A stretch of 28,693 nt of DNA. It comes from AA29 sp041481445 (GTDB lineage: Bacteria; Acidobacteriota; Vicinamibacteria; Fen-336). The DNA lies in contig JBGPBV010000080.1 in assembly GCA_041481445.1 (NCBI GenBank), positions 1 to 28,693 of the forward strand, read 5' to 3'. How positions within the stretch are numbered: the first letter of the stretch is position 1; each line of letters begins with the position of its first letter. The notes under the pieces were generated by a model. The model made no database searches and was not told where the DNA came from. It saw nothing but the letters and a program-made list of their open reading frames with translations. The position numbers and the translations under genes were made by a program. Below are positions 1-6,537 of this stretch, one piece after another.

Positions 1-1
1 A

Positions 2-322
2 GAGGCCGCCCCCCTGATCGAGAACGGGCGGGCGGCGGCGGAGGCCCTCAAGCTCGTGTCCGCGGAGTGGAAGGCGGCGGGCAAGAACGCCCGCGAGGTG
101 TACCTCCTCCAGCAGATCCGCTCCTTCGTGGAGGCGGCGGTCGCGCGCGTGAGCCACACCCAGGTCGGCGAGCTCAACATCGTGGACGGCGGCGACGGCC
201 AGGCCTACGCGTCCTTCGTGGCCAACTTCCCGGCCGCGGTGGCCCGCGTGATGGCGGAGACGGCGCACGCGGTGGGTCTCGACATCCGGGCCCTGGTCGG
301 CGGGAAGGAGGTGGGCCGATGA
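2..322 (+). CDS. Flotillin/SPFH-family protein, C-terminal part (5' truncated)
   Basis: Only the C-terminal ~106 residues are in the window; the frame is open from base 2 and ends at a TGA at 320-322. The readable tail is an Ala/Glu/Lys-rich helix followed by a segment with LLQQIRSFVEAAVARV and GELNIVDGGDGQAYASF, the kind of helical C-terminal region that follows the SPFH and coiled-coil parts of flotillins. Flotillins are membrane-anchored scaffold proteins that oligomerise in lipid microdomains. The stop codon overlaps the ATG of the next gene by four bases (ATGA, 319-322), and that next gene is itself an SPFH protein, which supports the assignment. The family call rests on the tail and the neighbour, because the SPFH domain lies outside the window. 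Confidence 0.65.
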   Translation, partial: EAAPLIENGRAAAEALKLVSAEWKAAGKNAREVYLLQQIRSFVEAAVARVSHTQVGELNIVDGGDGQAYASFVANFPAAVARVMAETAHAVGLDIRALVGGKEVGR

Positions 323-1566
323 TGCCCGTCATCATCGTCCTCGGCCTGGCCGCCCTGATCGTGTTCTTCACCCTGAGCACGATCGTCAAGAAGCTGCTCT
401 ACGTGAGCGCGCCCAACGAGGCGCTCATCTTCTCCGGCCGCGTGCGGCAGGTCGGCCAGCGCGAGGTCGGCTACCGCGTGGTGCGCGGGGGGCGCGCCCT
501 GCGCGTGCCCCTGTTCGAGCTGATCGACAGCGTGGACCTGACCAACATCGCGATCGACATCGAGGTCAAGGGCGCCTATTCGAAGGGCGGCATCCCCCTC
601 AACGTGCACGGCGTGGCCAACGTCAAGCTCCCCGGAGAGGAGCCCCTGCTCAACAACGCGATCGAGCGCTTCCTGGGCCAGCCGCGGCAGGCCCTGATGC
701 GGATCGCCAAGGAGACGCTGGAGGGCAACCTGCGCGGCGTGCTCGCCCAGCTCACCCCGGAAGAGGTCAACCAGGACAAGGCCCGCTTCGCCCACACCCT
801 CCTGGAGGAGGCCGAGCACGACCTCAACCGCATGGGACTCGTGCTCGACACCCTGAAGATCCAGAACATCACCGACGACGTCGGCTACCTCAACTCGATC
901 GGGCGCATCCAGGGCGCGCGCGTGCGCATGGACGCCGCCATCGCCGAGGCCGGGGCCTCCGCCGACGCCCAGGTGCAGCAGGCCACGAACTGGGCGGCCT
1001 CCGAGATCGCCAAGGTGGACGCCGACCTCGCCATCGCGCGCCAGGAGACGGACAAGCGCATCGCCGACGCCCGCACGCGCCGGGAGGCGCTCATCGCGGA
1101 GTCGCAGGGCCAGGTGCAGGCCCAGGTCGCGCAGGTCACGGCGGAGATCCAGCGCCAGAAGGCCCGCGCCCTCCAGGTCCAGCGCCAGCTCGAGGCGGAC
1201 GTGGTCCAGGTGGCGGAGGCGGACCGCCGCGCCCGCGAGGAGGAGGCCCGCGGCTTCGCCGCCCGCCTGATCGAGCGCGGCAAGGCGGAGGCGGGCGCCC
1301 TCAAGAGCGTCTTCGAGGCCTACACCATCGCCGGCGAGGGCGCGCGCGAGGTGCTCGCGCTGCAGCAGGTCATCCCGCTGCTGAACCAGGTCGCGGGCGC
1401 CAGCCAGGACCTCGTGGTCCACAAGGTGACGGTCCTGCCCGCGAACGGCGAGGCCTCCGGCGGGTTCGCCAAGGCGGCCATCAGCGCCACCGAGCAGATC
1501 CGCGCCGCCACCGGCGTGGACCTCGGCGCGATCGCCAAGCGGCTGGAGACGAGCGCGAAGGGCTGA
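319..1566 (+). CDS. SPFH/flotillin-like membrane protein
   Basis: This 415-residue protein has one N-terminal membrane segment (about residues 3-22, MPVIIVLGLAALIVF), then an SPFH-type region (about 30-220) with the pattern VPLFELIDSVDLTNIAIDIEV and a KIQNITDD motif, and then a long Ala/Glu/Arg/Gln-rich coiled coil (about 215-340). The order membrane anchor, SPFH, coiled coil is that of flotillins. Such proteins build membrane scaffolds that affect membrane fluidity and complex assembly. The ATG at 319 was chosen because it overlaps the upstream stop (ATGA), has a purine-rich GGAAGGAGG just before it, and begins directly at the membrane segment; the open frame extends further 5' but that part is antisense-like Arg/Pro/Gly filler. 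It is probably co-translated with the upstream flotillin. I am confident of the superfamily, not of a specific role. Confidence 0.85.
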   Translation: MMPVIIVLGLAALIVFFTLSTIVKKLLYVSAPNEALIFSGRVRQVGQREVGYRVVRGGRALRVPLFELIDSVDLTNIAIDIEVKGAYSKGGIPLNVHGVANVKLPGEEPLLNNAIERFLGQPRQALMRIAKETLEGNLRGVLAQLTPEEVNQDKARFAHTLLEEAEHDLNRMGLVLDTLKIQNITDDVGYLNSIGRIQGARVRMDAAIAEAGASADAQVQQATNWAASEIAKVDADLAIARQETDKRIADARTRREALIAESQGQVQAQVAQVTAEIQRQKARALQVQRQLEADVVQVAEADRRAREEEARGFAARLIERGKAEAGALKSVFEAYTIAGEGAREVLALQQVIPLLNQVAGASQDLVVHKVTVLPANGEASGGFAKAAISATEQIRAATGVDLGAIAKRLETSAKG

Positions 1567-1621
1567 TCCGTCCATCACAGGGGAACCAAACGATCCAGGC
1601 GCGGCTGATCTTCAACTCAAG

Positions 1622-1627
1622 TAAGCT
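1622..1627 (+). promoter_or_regulatory. Possible -10 element for the cytochrome operon
   Basis: TAAGCT lies in the 121-base gap between the SPFH gene and the cytochrome c gene and fits the TAnnnT pattern seen before other genes here. No convincing -35 was found. It would give a leader of about 54 bases. Confidence 0.25.
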
Positions 1628-1687
1628 GACACGGCCTTCAGATGCCGACCCGGCTTCCAGCGCCGGGGATTGATCCGGGAGGGGAGA

Positions 1688-2032
1688 ATGCTTCAAGGGA
1701 TTTCGGTCGCGTTGATGGCGGTGACGGTGGTCGCGTCCAGCGTCGCGTTCGCCGACGAGGGTGGGGCAGTGGAGAAGGGCAAGGCCGTCTTCACCGAGCA
1801 GAAATGCAAGATCTGCCATTCGGTGGGCGGCGTGGGCAATCCCAAGGGGCCGCTCGACGACGTGGGCAGCAAGCTCACCGCCGCCGAGATGAAGCAGTGG
1901 CTGCAGAACCCCAAGGAGATGGCCGACAAGGCGAAGCTTTCACGCAAGCCACCCATGAAGTCCTTCGCGACCCTGCCCGCCGCGGACCAGGACGCCGTCG
2001 TCGCGTACCTGCAGACGCTCAAGAAGAAGTAG
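1688..2032 (+). CDS. Exported monoheme cytochrome c
   Basis: This 114-residue protein has a Sec-type signal peptide (about residues 1-21, ending VAFA|DEG) and one heme attachment site CKICH. A downstream Met within PPMKSF is the likely sixth heme ligand, and the protein ends with the helix DQDAVVAYLQTLKKK typical of class I cytochromes c. It should act as a small electron carrier outside the cytoplasmic membrane. It is first in a block of four electron-transfer genes (Rieske, cytochrome b, nine-heme cytochrome), so it probably accepts electrons from that complex or is a subunit of it. ATG 1688 is preferred to an in-frame TTG at 1670 because GGAGGGG precedes it and it starts the signal peptide. 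Confidence 0.88.
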   Translation: MLQGISVALMAVTVVASSVAFADEGGAVEKGKAVFTEQKCKICHSVGGVGNPKGPLDDVGSKLTAAEMKQWLQNPKEMADKAKLSRKPPMKSFATLPAADQDAVVAYLQTLKKK

Positions 2033-2083
2033 ACGCCAGACTCCGGCGGGACGGTCCGGTCGCAACTTCGGCCAGGAGGCAGC

Positions 2084-2509
2084 GTGGCCACACGACGGGG
2101 CTTCTTGAACTGGTTCCTCGGGACCTCGGCGGGAGCGATGTGCGCCGCGGTGGTCTATCCCATGCTTCGCTACCTCGTCCCGCCCCAGTTGCCCGAGGCG
2201 GAGACGACCCGGACCGTCGCCGCCCGTGAGGGGGAGTTGAAGCTGGGGGAGGCCAGGGTCTTTCCCTTCGGTGGGAGGCCGGCCCTCCTGATCCGGACGG
2301 CGGAGGGGGAGTATCGTGCGGTGTCGGCGACCTGCACACACCTCAACTGCACCGTCCAGTACCGGGGCGACCTCAAGACGATCTGGTGCGCCTGCCACAA
2401 CGGGATGTACGACCTGACCGGACGCAACGTCGGCGGGCCCCCGCCGCGGCCTCTCGAGAGCTACAAGGTGGACGTGACTCGCGGCGACATCGTGGTGTCG
2501 AAGGCATGA
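2084..2509 (+). CDS. Rieske 2Fe-2S protein of a cytochrome bc/b6f-type complex
   Basis: This 141-residue protein starts with a twin-arginine-like leader (TRRGFLNWF) and one hydrophobic anchor, then a Rieske domain. Box I is CTHLNC (residues 84-89) and box II is CACHNG (102-107). By analogy with characterised Rieske proteins, C84, H86, C102 and H105 hold the cluster and C89-C104 form the disulfide. It takes an electron from quinol bound to cytochrome b and passes it to a cytochrome c. The start is GTG at 2084, with AGGAGG five bases upstream. The TGA overlaps the ATG of the cytochrome b gene (ATGA, 2506-2509), a sign of translational coupling. Box II reads CHNG rather than the CHGS common in bc1 and b6f proteins. 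Confidence 0.92.
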   Translation: MATRRGFLNWFLGTSAGAMCAAVVYPMLRYLVPPQLPEAETTRTVAAREGELKLGEARVFPFGGRPALLIRTAEGEYRAVSATCTHLNCTVQYRGDLKTIWCACHNGMYDLTGRNVGGPPPRPLESYKVDVTRGDIVVSKA

Positions 2510-3600
2510 GCGCGCTGGGGAAGGCGCGCTCCTGGCTGGAGGAGCGCATCGGCCTCTCCGCCCTGGTGGCTCTCGCCCGCGAGAAGCGGGTCCCCGTCCA
2601 CCGGCACAGCCTCTGGTACTACCTCGGAGGCATGACTCTCTTCCTCTTCGGCATCCAGGTGGTTACGGGGATCCTGCTTCTCCTCTACTACCGGCCGTCC
2701 TCGGGCGAGGCCTTCGAGAGCGTCCAGTTCGTGATGGCGCGTGTGCCTTTCGGCTGGCTGATCCGGTCGATCCACTCGTGGTCGGCGAACCTCCTCGTCT
2801 TCGTCGTGTTCGTGCACATGTTCAGCGTGTTCTTCCTCCGCGCCTACCGCAAGCCGCGGGAGCTGACCTGGCTGAGCGGGATGCTGTTGCTGTTCCTCAT
2901 GCTCGCCTTCGGCTTCTCGGGCTACCTCCTGCCCTGGAACACGCTGGCCTTCTTCGCCACGCAGGTCGGCACCGAGGTGGCCGGGCGCGTGCCGGTCGTG
3001 GGTGGTTTCGCGCTGCGGCTGCTGCGCGGGGGCGACCAGGTGACCGGCGGCACCCTGACTCGCTTCTACGGCTTCCACGTTGCGGTGCTTCCCGCGATGA
3101 CGACTCTCCTCCTCGGCGCGCACCTCCTTCTCGTCCAGCGCCACGGGATGAGCGTGCCGCCCTCGGTCGAGGCCGAGGCGCAGCGCACCGGGAAGCCGCC
3201 ACGAGACCTGCCGTTCCTCCCCGGCTTCCTCCTCCGGGACGCCGTGGGCTGGTGCGTCGCCCTCGGCACGCTCGCCGCCCTCGCCGCCTTCCTCCCCTGG
3301 GAGTTGGGGATCAAGGCCGACCCGTTCGCGCCGGCCCCGGCCGGGATCCGGCCCGAGTGGTACTTCTGCTGGATGTTCGAGACGCTGAAGCTCCTGCCGG
3401 GACGCGTCCTCGGAGTCGACGGTGAGCTCATCGGGATCCTGGCCTTCGGTCTGGGCGCGCTCGTCTGGACCCTCATCCCGTTCCTGGACGGCGAGAAGGG
3501 AGGTGAGCGCCTGCGCCGCGCCCTCGTTCTCGCGGGCCTGCTGGCCCTCGCCTACATGGCGGCCATGACCGTCGTGGCCTACCTCCCGGGCAGGCACTGA
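2506..3600 (+). CDS. Cytochrome b fused with subunit IV (quinol oxidation subunit)
   Basis: This is a 364-residue polytopic membrane protein. The two b-heme ligand pairs are visible as H90/H104 and H191/H206. The 13- and 14-residue spacings resemble the b6f-type cytochrome b6 rather than bc1, where both are 13. A PEWY motif (283-286), part of the quinol oxidation (Qo) site, lies in the subunit-IV-like C-terminal half, so both parts are in one chain. The length is shorter than mitochondrial-type cytochrome b and fits b6 plus a shortened subunit IV. It overlaps the Rieske stop by four bases, and its own TGA overlaps the next ATG by one base (3598-3602). It should move electrons from quinol to the Rieske protein and across the membrane, contributing to proton motive force. 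Confidence 0.92.
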   Translation: MSALGKARSWLEERIGLSALVALAREKRVPVHRHSLWYYLGGMTLFLFGIQVVTGILLLLYYRPSSGEAFESVQFVMARVPFGWLIRSIHSWSANLLVFVVFVHMFSVFFLRAYRKPRELTWLSGMLLLFLMLAFGFSGYLLPWNTLAFFATQVGTEVAGRVPVVGGFALRLLRGGDQVTGGTLTRFYGFHVAVLPAMTTLLLGAHLLLVQRHGMSVPPSVEAEAQRTGKPPRDLPFLPGFLLRDAVGWCVALGTLAALAAFLPWELGIKADPFAPAPAGIRPEWYFCWMFETLKLLPGRVLGVDGELIGILAFGLGALVWTLIPFLDGEKGGERLRRALVLAGLLALAYMAAMTVVAYLPGRH

Positions 3601-4877
3601 TGCGGACATGCTTCGGCGCCCTGGCCCTGCTCGCGTGGGCGGGCGTGGCCCCCGCCGCCGAGCCCCCCCACGCCAAGGCCTCGCCCGCCCCCAAGAGCTC
3701 GTGCATCGAGTGCCACTCCCAGCTCGACGGGGAGGCGGCCGAGCCGGTCAAGCACGCCGCCGACGACGTCCACTTCCAGCAGGGCCTCTCTTGCCACGAC
3801 TGTCACGGGGGCAACCCGGACTCCGAGCCCGACGACGTCGTGGCCGCGCACGACGAGAAGAAGGGATGGAACCGACCGACCCGCCTGACCATCCCTCTCT
3901 TCTGCGCCAAGTGCCACGCCGACGCGGCCTTCATGAAGCGCTTCGACCCCATGGCGCGCGTGGACCAGCTCGCCGAGTACCGGACGTCGATGCACGGCCG
4001 GCGCAATGCCACCGGGGACGCGAAGGTCGCGGTGTGCATCGACTGCCACGGCGTGCACGGCATCAAGGCCGTGAAGGACCCGAGCGCGCCGGTCCACCAC
4101 ACGCACGTGGCCGAGACCTGCGGCCGCTGCCACGCCAACGCGGAGCTGATGCGCCCCTACGGCCTTCCCGCCACCGAGCCGGCCGCCTACAAGTCGAGCG
4201 TCCACGCCCGCGCCCTCTACGAGAAGGGCGACCTCGCGGCCCCGACCTGCAACAACTGCCACGGCAGCCACGGAGCCGCCCCGCCCGGCCTGCAGTCGGT
4301 CGTCCAGGTCTGCGGAAGCTGCCACGGCCGGGAGGCCACGCTCTTCCGGGAGGTGGAGAAGAAGAAGGGGCTCAACCTCGCGCCGTGCATCCAGTGCATG
4401 GTCTGCCATGACAACCATGCCGTGCAGGCGCCCACCGACGAGATGATCGGCGTGGGACCGAAGTCGACGTGCACGACGTGCCATGGACCGTCCGACCCGC
4501 CCTATCGCTCCGCCGAGCTGATGGCGGCGTCCCTGGAGCGCTTGAAGGTCCGGCACGCCGAGGCGAGCGATCTGCTGGCCAGGGCCGGCCGCGCTGGAAT
4601 CGAAGTGGGTGCCGACCAGGTCGCTCTCCAGAAGGCCAGTGACCAGATCGTGGAGCTGCGCGTCCTGGCCCACAGCTTCGACCGCGAGCGCTACCTGGCG
4701 GCGGCAGGGGCGGGGCTCGCCACCGTCGAGGTGGGGGTCGCGGCGGGCGAGCGCGCCTTCCGCGAGCTGAGGCAACGTCGCCTGGGGCTCGCCGTGTCCC
4801 TGGTCGTCATCGCGGCCGTCATCGCCGGGCTGCTCTTCAAGATTCGCGACATGGAAGGCCCGCGACCGGAGCCGTAG
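3600..4877 (+). CDS. Membrane-anchored nine-heme cytochrome c
   Basis: This 425-residue protein has a signal peptide (about 1-19), nine CxxCH heme sites (CIECH, CHDCH, CAKCH, CIDCH, CGRCH, CNNCH, CGSCH, CMVCH, CTTCH) in the first ~300 residues, a helical stretch, and a C-terminal membrane anchor (about 396-416) followed by a short charged tail. The heme domain therefore faces outside the cytoplasmic membrane. Many extra His residues (for example GVHG, GSHG, SMHG, SVHA) could be distal ligands. Its ATG overlaps the cytochrome b stop (TGATG), so it is surely in the same operon. It probably replaces or supplements cytochrome c1/f as electron acceptor from the Rieske centre. Multiheme partners of bc-type complexes are known in metal-reducing and other anaerobic bacteria; the final acceptor here is unknown. 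Confidence 0.88.
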   Translation: MRTCFGALALLAWAGVAPAAEPPHAKASPAPKSSCIECHSQLDGEAAEPVKHAADDVHFQQGLSCHDCHGGNPDSEPDDVVAAHDEKKGWNRPTRLTIPLFCAKCHADAAFMKRFDPMARVDQLAEYRTSMHGRRNATGDAKVAVCIDCHGVHGIKAVKDPSAPVHHTHVAETCGRCHANAELMRPYGLPATEPAAYKSSVHARALYEKGDLAAPTCNNCHGSHGAAPPGLQSVVQVCGSCHGREATLFREVEKKKGLNLAPCIQCMVCHDNHAVQAPTDEMIGVGPKSTCTTCHGPSDPPYRSAELMAASLERLKVRHAEASDLLARAGRAGIEVGADQVALQKASDQIVELRVLAHSFDRERYLAAAGAGLATVEVGVAAGERAFRELRQRRLGLAVSLVVIAAVIAGLLFKIRDMEGPRPEP

Positions 4878-4908
4878 GGCGTGGTGCCGAGAGGCGGCTA
4901 CGGTCCGG
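4866..4908. terminator. Possible bidirectional hairpin between convergent genes
   Basis: CCGGAgCCGTAG (4866-4877) pairs with CTACGGTCCGG (4898-4908): eleven base pairs with one bulged G and a 20-base loop. The stem contains the TAG stops of both the nine-heme cytochrome and the DinB-like gene. There is no clear U-tract on either side. Confidence 0.3.
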
Positions 4909-5380
4909 GGCGGGCGTCGCCGGAGGGGCCGTAGATCGCGGGCACCTTGCCCCCCATCGGGCGGATGTACGTGCTGAGCTGGCCGCGGTGGTGGATCGCG
5001 TCGAACAGGATGAACCACAGGAAGCCGCCGATCGGCTGCTCCGACACCATCTTGCCGCCCACGAAGAACTGGCCGTTCTTCACCCAGCCCGCGTCGTCGA
5101 GCCGCGAGGCCTGCCCGGAGAGCTCGTCCCAGTAGCGCTCGAAGTCGGCGGCGGCCTCGGCGACGGTCGTGACCGTCCCCGGCTTCCACTCCGCCTTCCC
5201 GGTCGCGACGAGATCGCAGCAGGCGGCGTGCTCGAAGACGAGAGTGGCCACGATCTGGGCGGCGGTGGGCGACCGCTCGTGGGGCCGGTAGTCCAGCTTG
5301 TCGGGAAGGGCGCGCAGGACGCGGAGGAACACGTCCCGCTCCGCCTTGCGCCGGGCCTCGTAGAACTCGCGCTCGTTCAC
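4898..5380 (-). CDS. DinB/YfiT-like four-helix protein
   Basis: This 160-residue protein fits the DinB superfamily: a helical bundle with a conserved His after the second helix (FEH, H51) and a late His-rich motif DAIHHRGQLSTYIR (H130/H131). This set of His residues usually binds a divalent metal. Members act as thiol-dependent transferases, or have no known reaction; a role cannot be assigned here. The C-terminal GKVPAIYGPSG is common in this group. The start is GTG at 5380 with AGGAGG four bases upstream; that ribosome site overlaps the stop codon of the esterase gene, so the two are probably one transcript. It converges on the nine-heme cytochrome gene with a 20-base gap. Confidence 0.82.
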   Translation of the reverse strand: MNEREFYEARRKAERDVFLRVLRALPDKLDYRPHERSPTAAQIVATLVFEHAACCDLVATGKAEWKPGTVTTVAEAAADFERYWDELSGQASRLDDAGWVKNGQFFVGGKMVSEQPIGGFLWFILFDAIHHRGQLSTYIRPMGGKVPAIYGPSGDARPGP

Positions 5381-5388
5381 GGTCCCTC

Positions 5389-6120
5389 CTAGAAGAGCCG
5401 GCCCAGGTACTCGTTCATCTGCCGCTTCCAGTACGGCCAGTCGTGGCCGCCGTCCGGACCCCAGTCGTCCACCGAGTGCGGGATGCCGCGCGCGGCCAGC
5501 ACCTCCGAGAGGCGGTAGGACGGACCGGCATCCTCGTAGGGACCGTGGCCGGTGGCGAGGTGGATGTCCGCCCGGTGGAGGTGATGGAGGTAGTGCTCGT
5601 CATTCATGCCCGCCACGTAGTCGACGGGGTTGTTGTAGTACAGGTTGTCGTCGTAGTCGCCGTCCATGAAGCTCCGCACGTCGTAGACCCCGGACAGGGC
5701 CAGGCAGCGCCGGAACAGGTCGGGGTGCTTGAGCAGCGTGTTCGCGGCGTGGTAGGCGCCGAACGAGCTGCCGGTGGTCGTGATCGGGATGCCCGGGGTC
5801 TGGGTCTGGGCGTGCACGAACGGCGCCACCTCGCCCGCGATGTAGGCGTCGTACATCGCCTGGACGTAGCTCCGGTGCCGCGGATGCGCGCCCTTGTTGT
5901 ACCAGGAGTCGTTGTTGACGGAGCTCACGCAGAAGAACTTCACCTTCCCGGAGTCGATGTGATGGCCGAGGGCCTCGATCATGCCCTGGCCCTCGTACTC
6001 GCGGTGGTCGCCCCCGCTGGTCGGGAAGGCCACGATGGGATAGCCGTAGTGGCCGTACACGAGGACGTCCATGTCGCGACCGAGGCGATGGCTGTACCAA
6101 CGGTGGTGCTCGCGGTGCAT
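5389..6120 (-). CDS. Esterase-D-type alpha/beta hydrolase
   Basis: This 243-residue protein belongs to the putative esterase family (antigen 85/esterase D fold). It begins MHREHHRWYSHRLGRDM, has the nucleophile elbow TGSSFGAYHA (GxSxG with Ser119), and the likely catalytic His226 in GGHDWPYW near the C-terminus; an Asp such as in HRADIHLATG could complete the triad. No signal peptide is visible, so it is probably cytoplasmic. Substrates in this family range from acyl esters to carbohydrate esters and none can be named here. ATG 6120 has GGAGGA five bases upstream and a TACAAT -10 (6150-6145) at a sensible distance. It precedes the DinB-like gene by eight bases. Confidence 0.82.
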   Translation of the reverse strand: MHREHHRWYSHRLGRDMDVLVYGHYGYPIVAFPTSGGDHREYEGQGMIEALGHHIDSGKVKFFCVSSVNNDSWYNKGAHPRHRSYVQAMYDAYIAGEVAPFVHAQTQTPGIPITTTGSSFGAYHAANTLLKHPDLFRRCLALSGVYDVRSFMDGDYDDNLYYNNPVDYVAGMNDEHYLHHLHRADIHLATGHGPYEDAGPSYRLSEVLAARGIPHSVDDWGPDGGHDWPYWKRQMNEYLGRLF

Positions 6121-6144
6121 GCGCGTCCTCCGTGCGGGGTCGCG

Positions 6145-6150
6145 ATTGTA
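6145..6150 (-). promoter_or_regulatory. -10 element of the esterase/DinB operon
   Basis: TACAAT on the minus strand matches the sigma-70 -10 consensus at five of six positions and stands 24 bases before ATG 6120, leaving room for the GGAGGA ribosome site. No clear -35. Confidence 0.5.
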
Positions 6151-6181
6151 GCGCGGTTGCTCGTGTCGGGTTGTGGCGCGC

Positions 6182-6306
6182 TCATGGCTCGCCCGCCGGC
6201 TGCTCGATGGCCTTCAGGATGGGTCGAGCCACGTAGAGCCGGCCAACCGAATTGAAAGAACAGGCGTCGATTCTTTCAAAGCCGAAGCTGCTTTGAAAGC
6301 CGCCTT
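6182..6306 (-). other. Unassigned open tail, possible gene-end fragment
   Basis: The 417-base stretch 6121-6537 holds no intact gene. In its distal part one minus-strand frame stays open and ends at TGA 6184-6182 with the protein-like tail VGRLYVARPILKAIEQP. No start codon or ribosome site serves it and I do not recognise it. It may be the remnant of another gene end deposited with the island, or chance. Confidence 0.2.
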
Positions 6307-6313
6307 TCAAAGC
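6250..6313. repeat. Cluster of four alternating CTTTGAAAG-type inverted repeats
   Basis: Four copies of a 9-10 base near-palindrome occur in 64 bases: a degenerate AATTGAAAG (6250-6258), CTTTCAAAGC (6273-6282), GCTTTGAAAG (6290-6299) and CTTTCAAAGC (6304-6313). Copies 3 and 4 form a perfect 10-bp stem with a CCGC loop; copies 2 and 3 can form a competing 10-bp stem; TTGAAAGAA (6252-6260) pairs with TTCTTTCAA (6271-6279). Copy-to-copy spacings are 23, 18 and 13 bases. The A/T-rich arms stand out in this GC-rich region. The stop codon of the HsdS remnant lies inside copy 4. Confidence 0.75.
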
Positions 6314-6434
6314 TCTCCCGAGAAGGCCCGGCGCAGCAACGCCGCGGGAAGCGCGTTGATTGCGGCCAGCTCGGTTTCGGCGGCAGCGACCGCAGTTTGA
6401 GCCGTGCCTCGAAGAGGGCTCGTCGGAGCTGACC
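6307..6434 (-). pseudogene. Remnant of type I restriction specificity subunit HsdS (C-terminal end)
   Basis: Read on the minus strand, the frame ending at TGA 6309-6307 gives AVAAAETELAAINALPAALL followed by RRAFSGEL and the stop. This is the characteristic C-terminal coiled-coil/tail of many HsdS (target-recognition) subunits, which usually end in ...ALPAALLRRAFSGEL or close variants. Directly upstream the matching helix continues in another frame (GQLRRALFEARLK, about 6396-6434), so a one-base frameshift near 6393-6396 separates them. The target-recognition domains, hsdM and hsdR are absent from the window. It is therefore a decayed fragment, not a working gene. It lies head-to-head with tcmP and marks a site where a restriction locus once stood or was brought in. 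The identification rests on motif memory, not on a search. Confidence 0.7.
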
Positions 6435-6526
6435 CGCGTCGGCGATGCGCTTCAACAGGTTGACGGCGCTCAAGCCCACATCGGGCAGATAGTGTATCTG
6501 GGTCCTCGCCTGTCTGGCTCGACAGG

Positions 6527-6532
6527 TACGCT
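6527..6532 (+). promoter_or_regulatory. Possible -10 element of tcmP (leaderless geometry)
   Basis: TACGCT ends five bases before ATG 6538. No good ribosome-binding site precedes the ATG; the nearest AGGT (6524-6527) is ten bases away. A transcript from this element would begin at or very near the start codon. Confidence 0.35.
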
Positions 6533-6537
6533 CAGGC

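Noticed and set aside
3579..5189. A 536-codon minus-strand frame across the nine-heme cytochrome gene.
   Set aside because: The plus strand has nine CxxCH sites in frame; the minus reading is Val/Gly/Arg/Ala filler with no motifs.
5443..6255. A 270-codon plus-strand frame across the esterase gene.
   Set aside because: It is the complement of a clear hydrolase and shows only Val/Arg/Gly-rich sequence.
6173..6400. A 75-codon plus-strand frame over the repeat cluster.
   Set aside because: No ribosome site, no family resemblance, and it runs antisense to the HsdS remnant.
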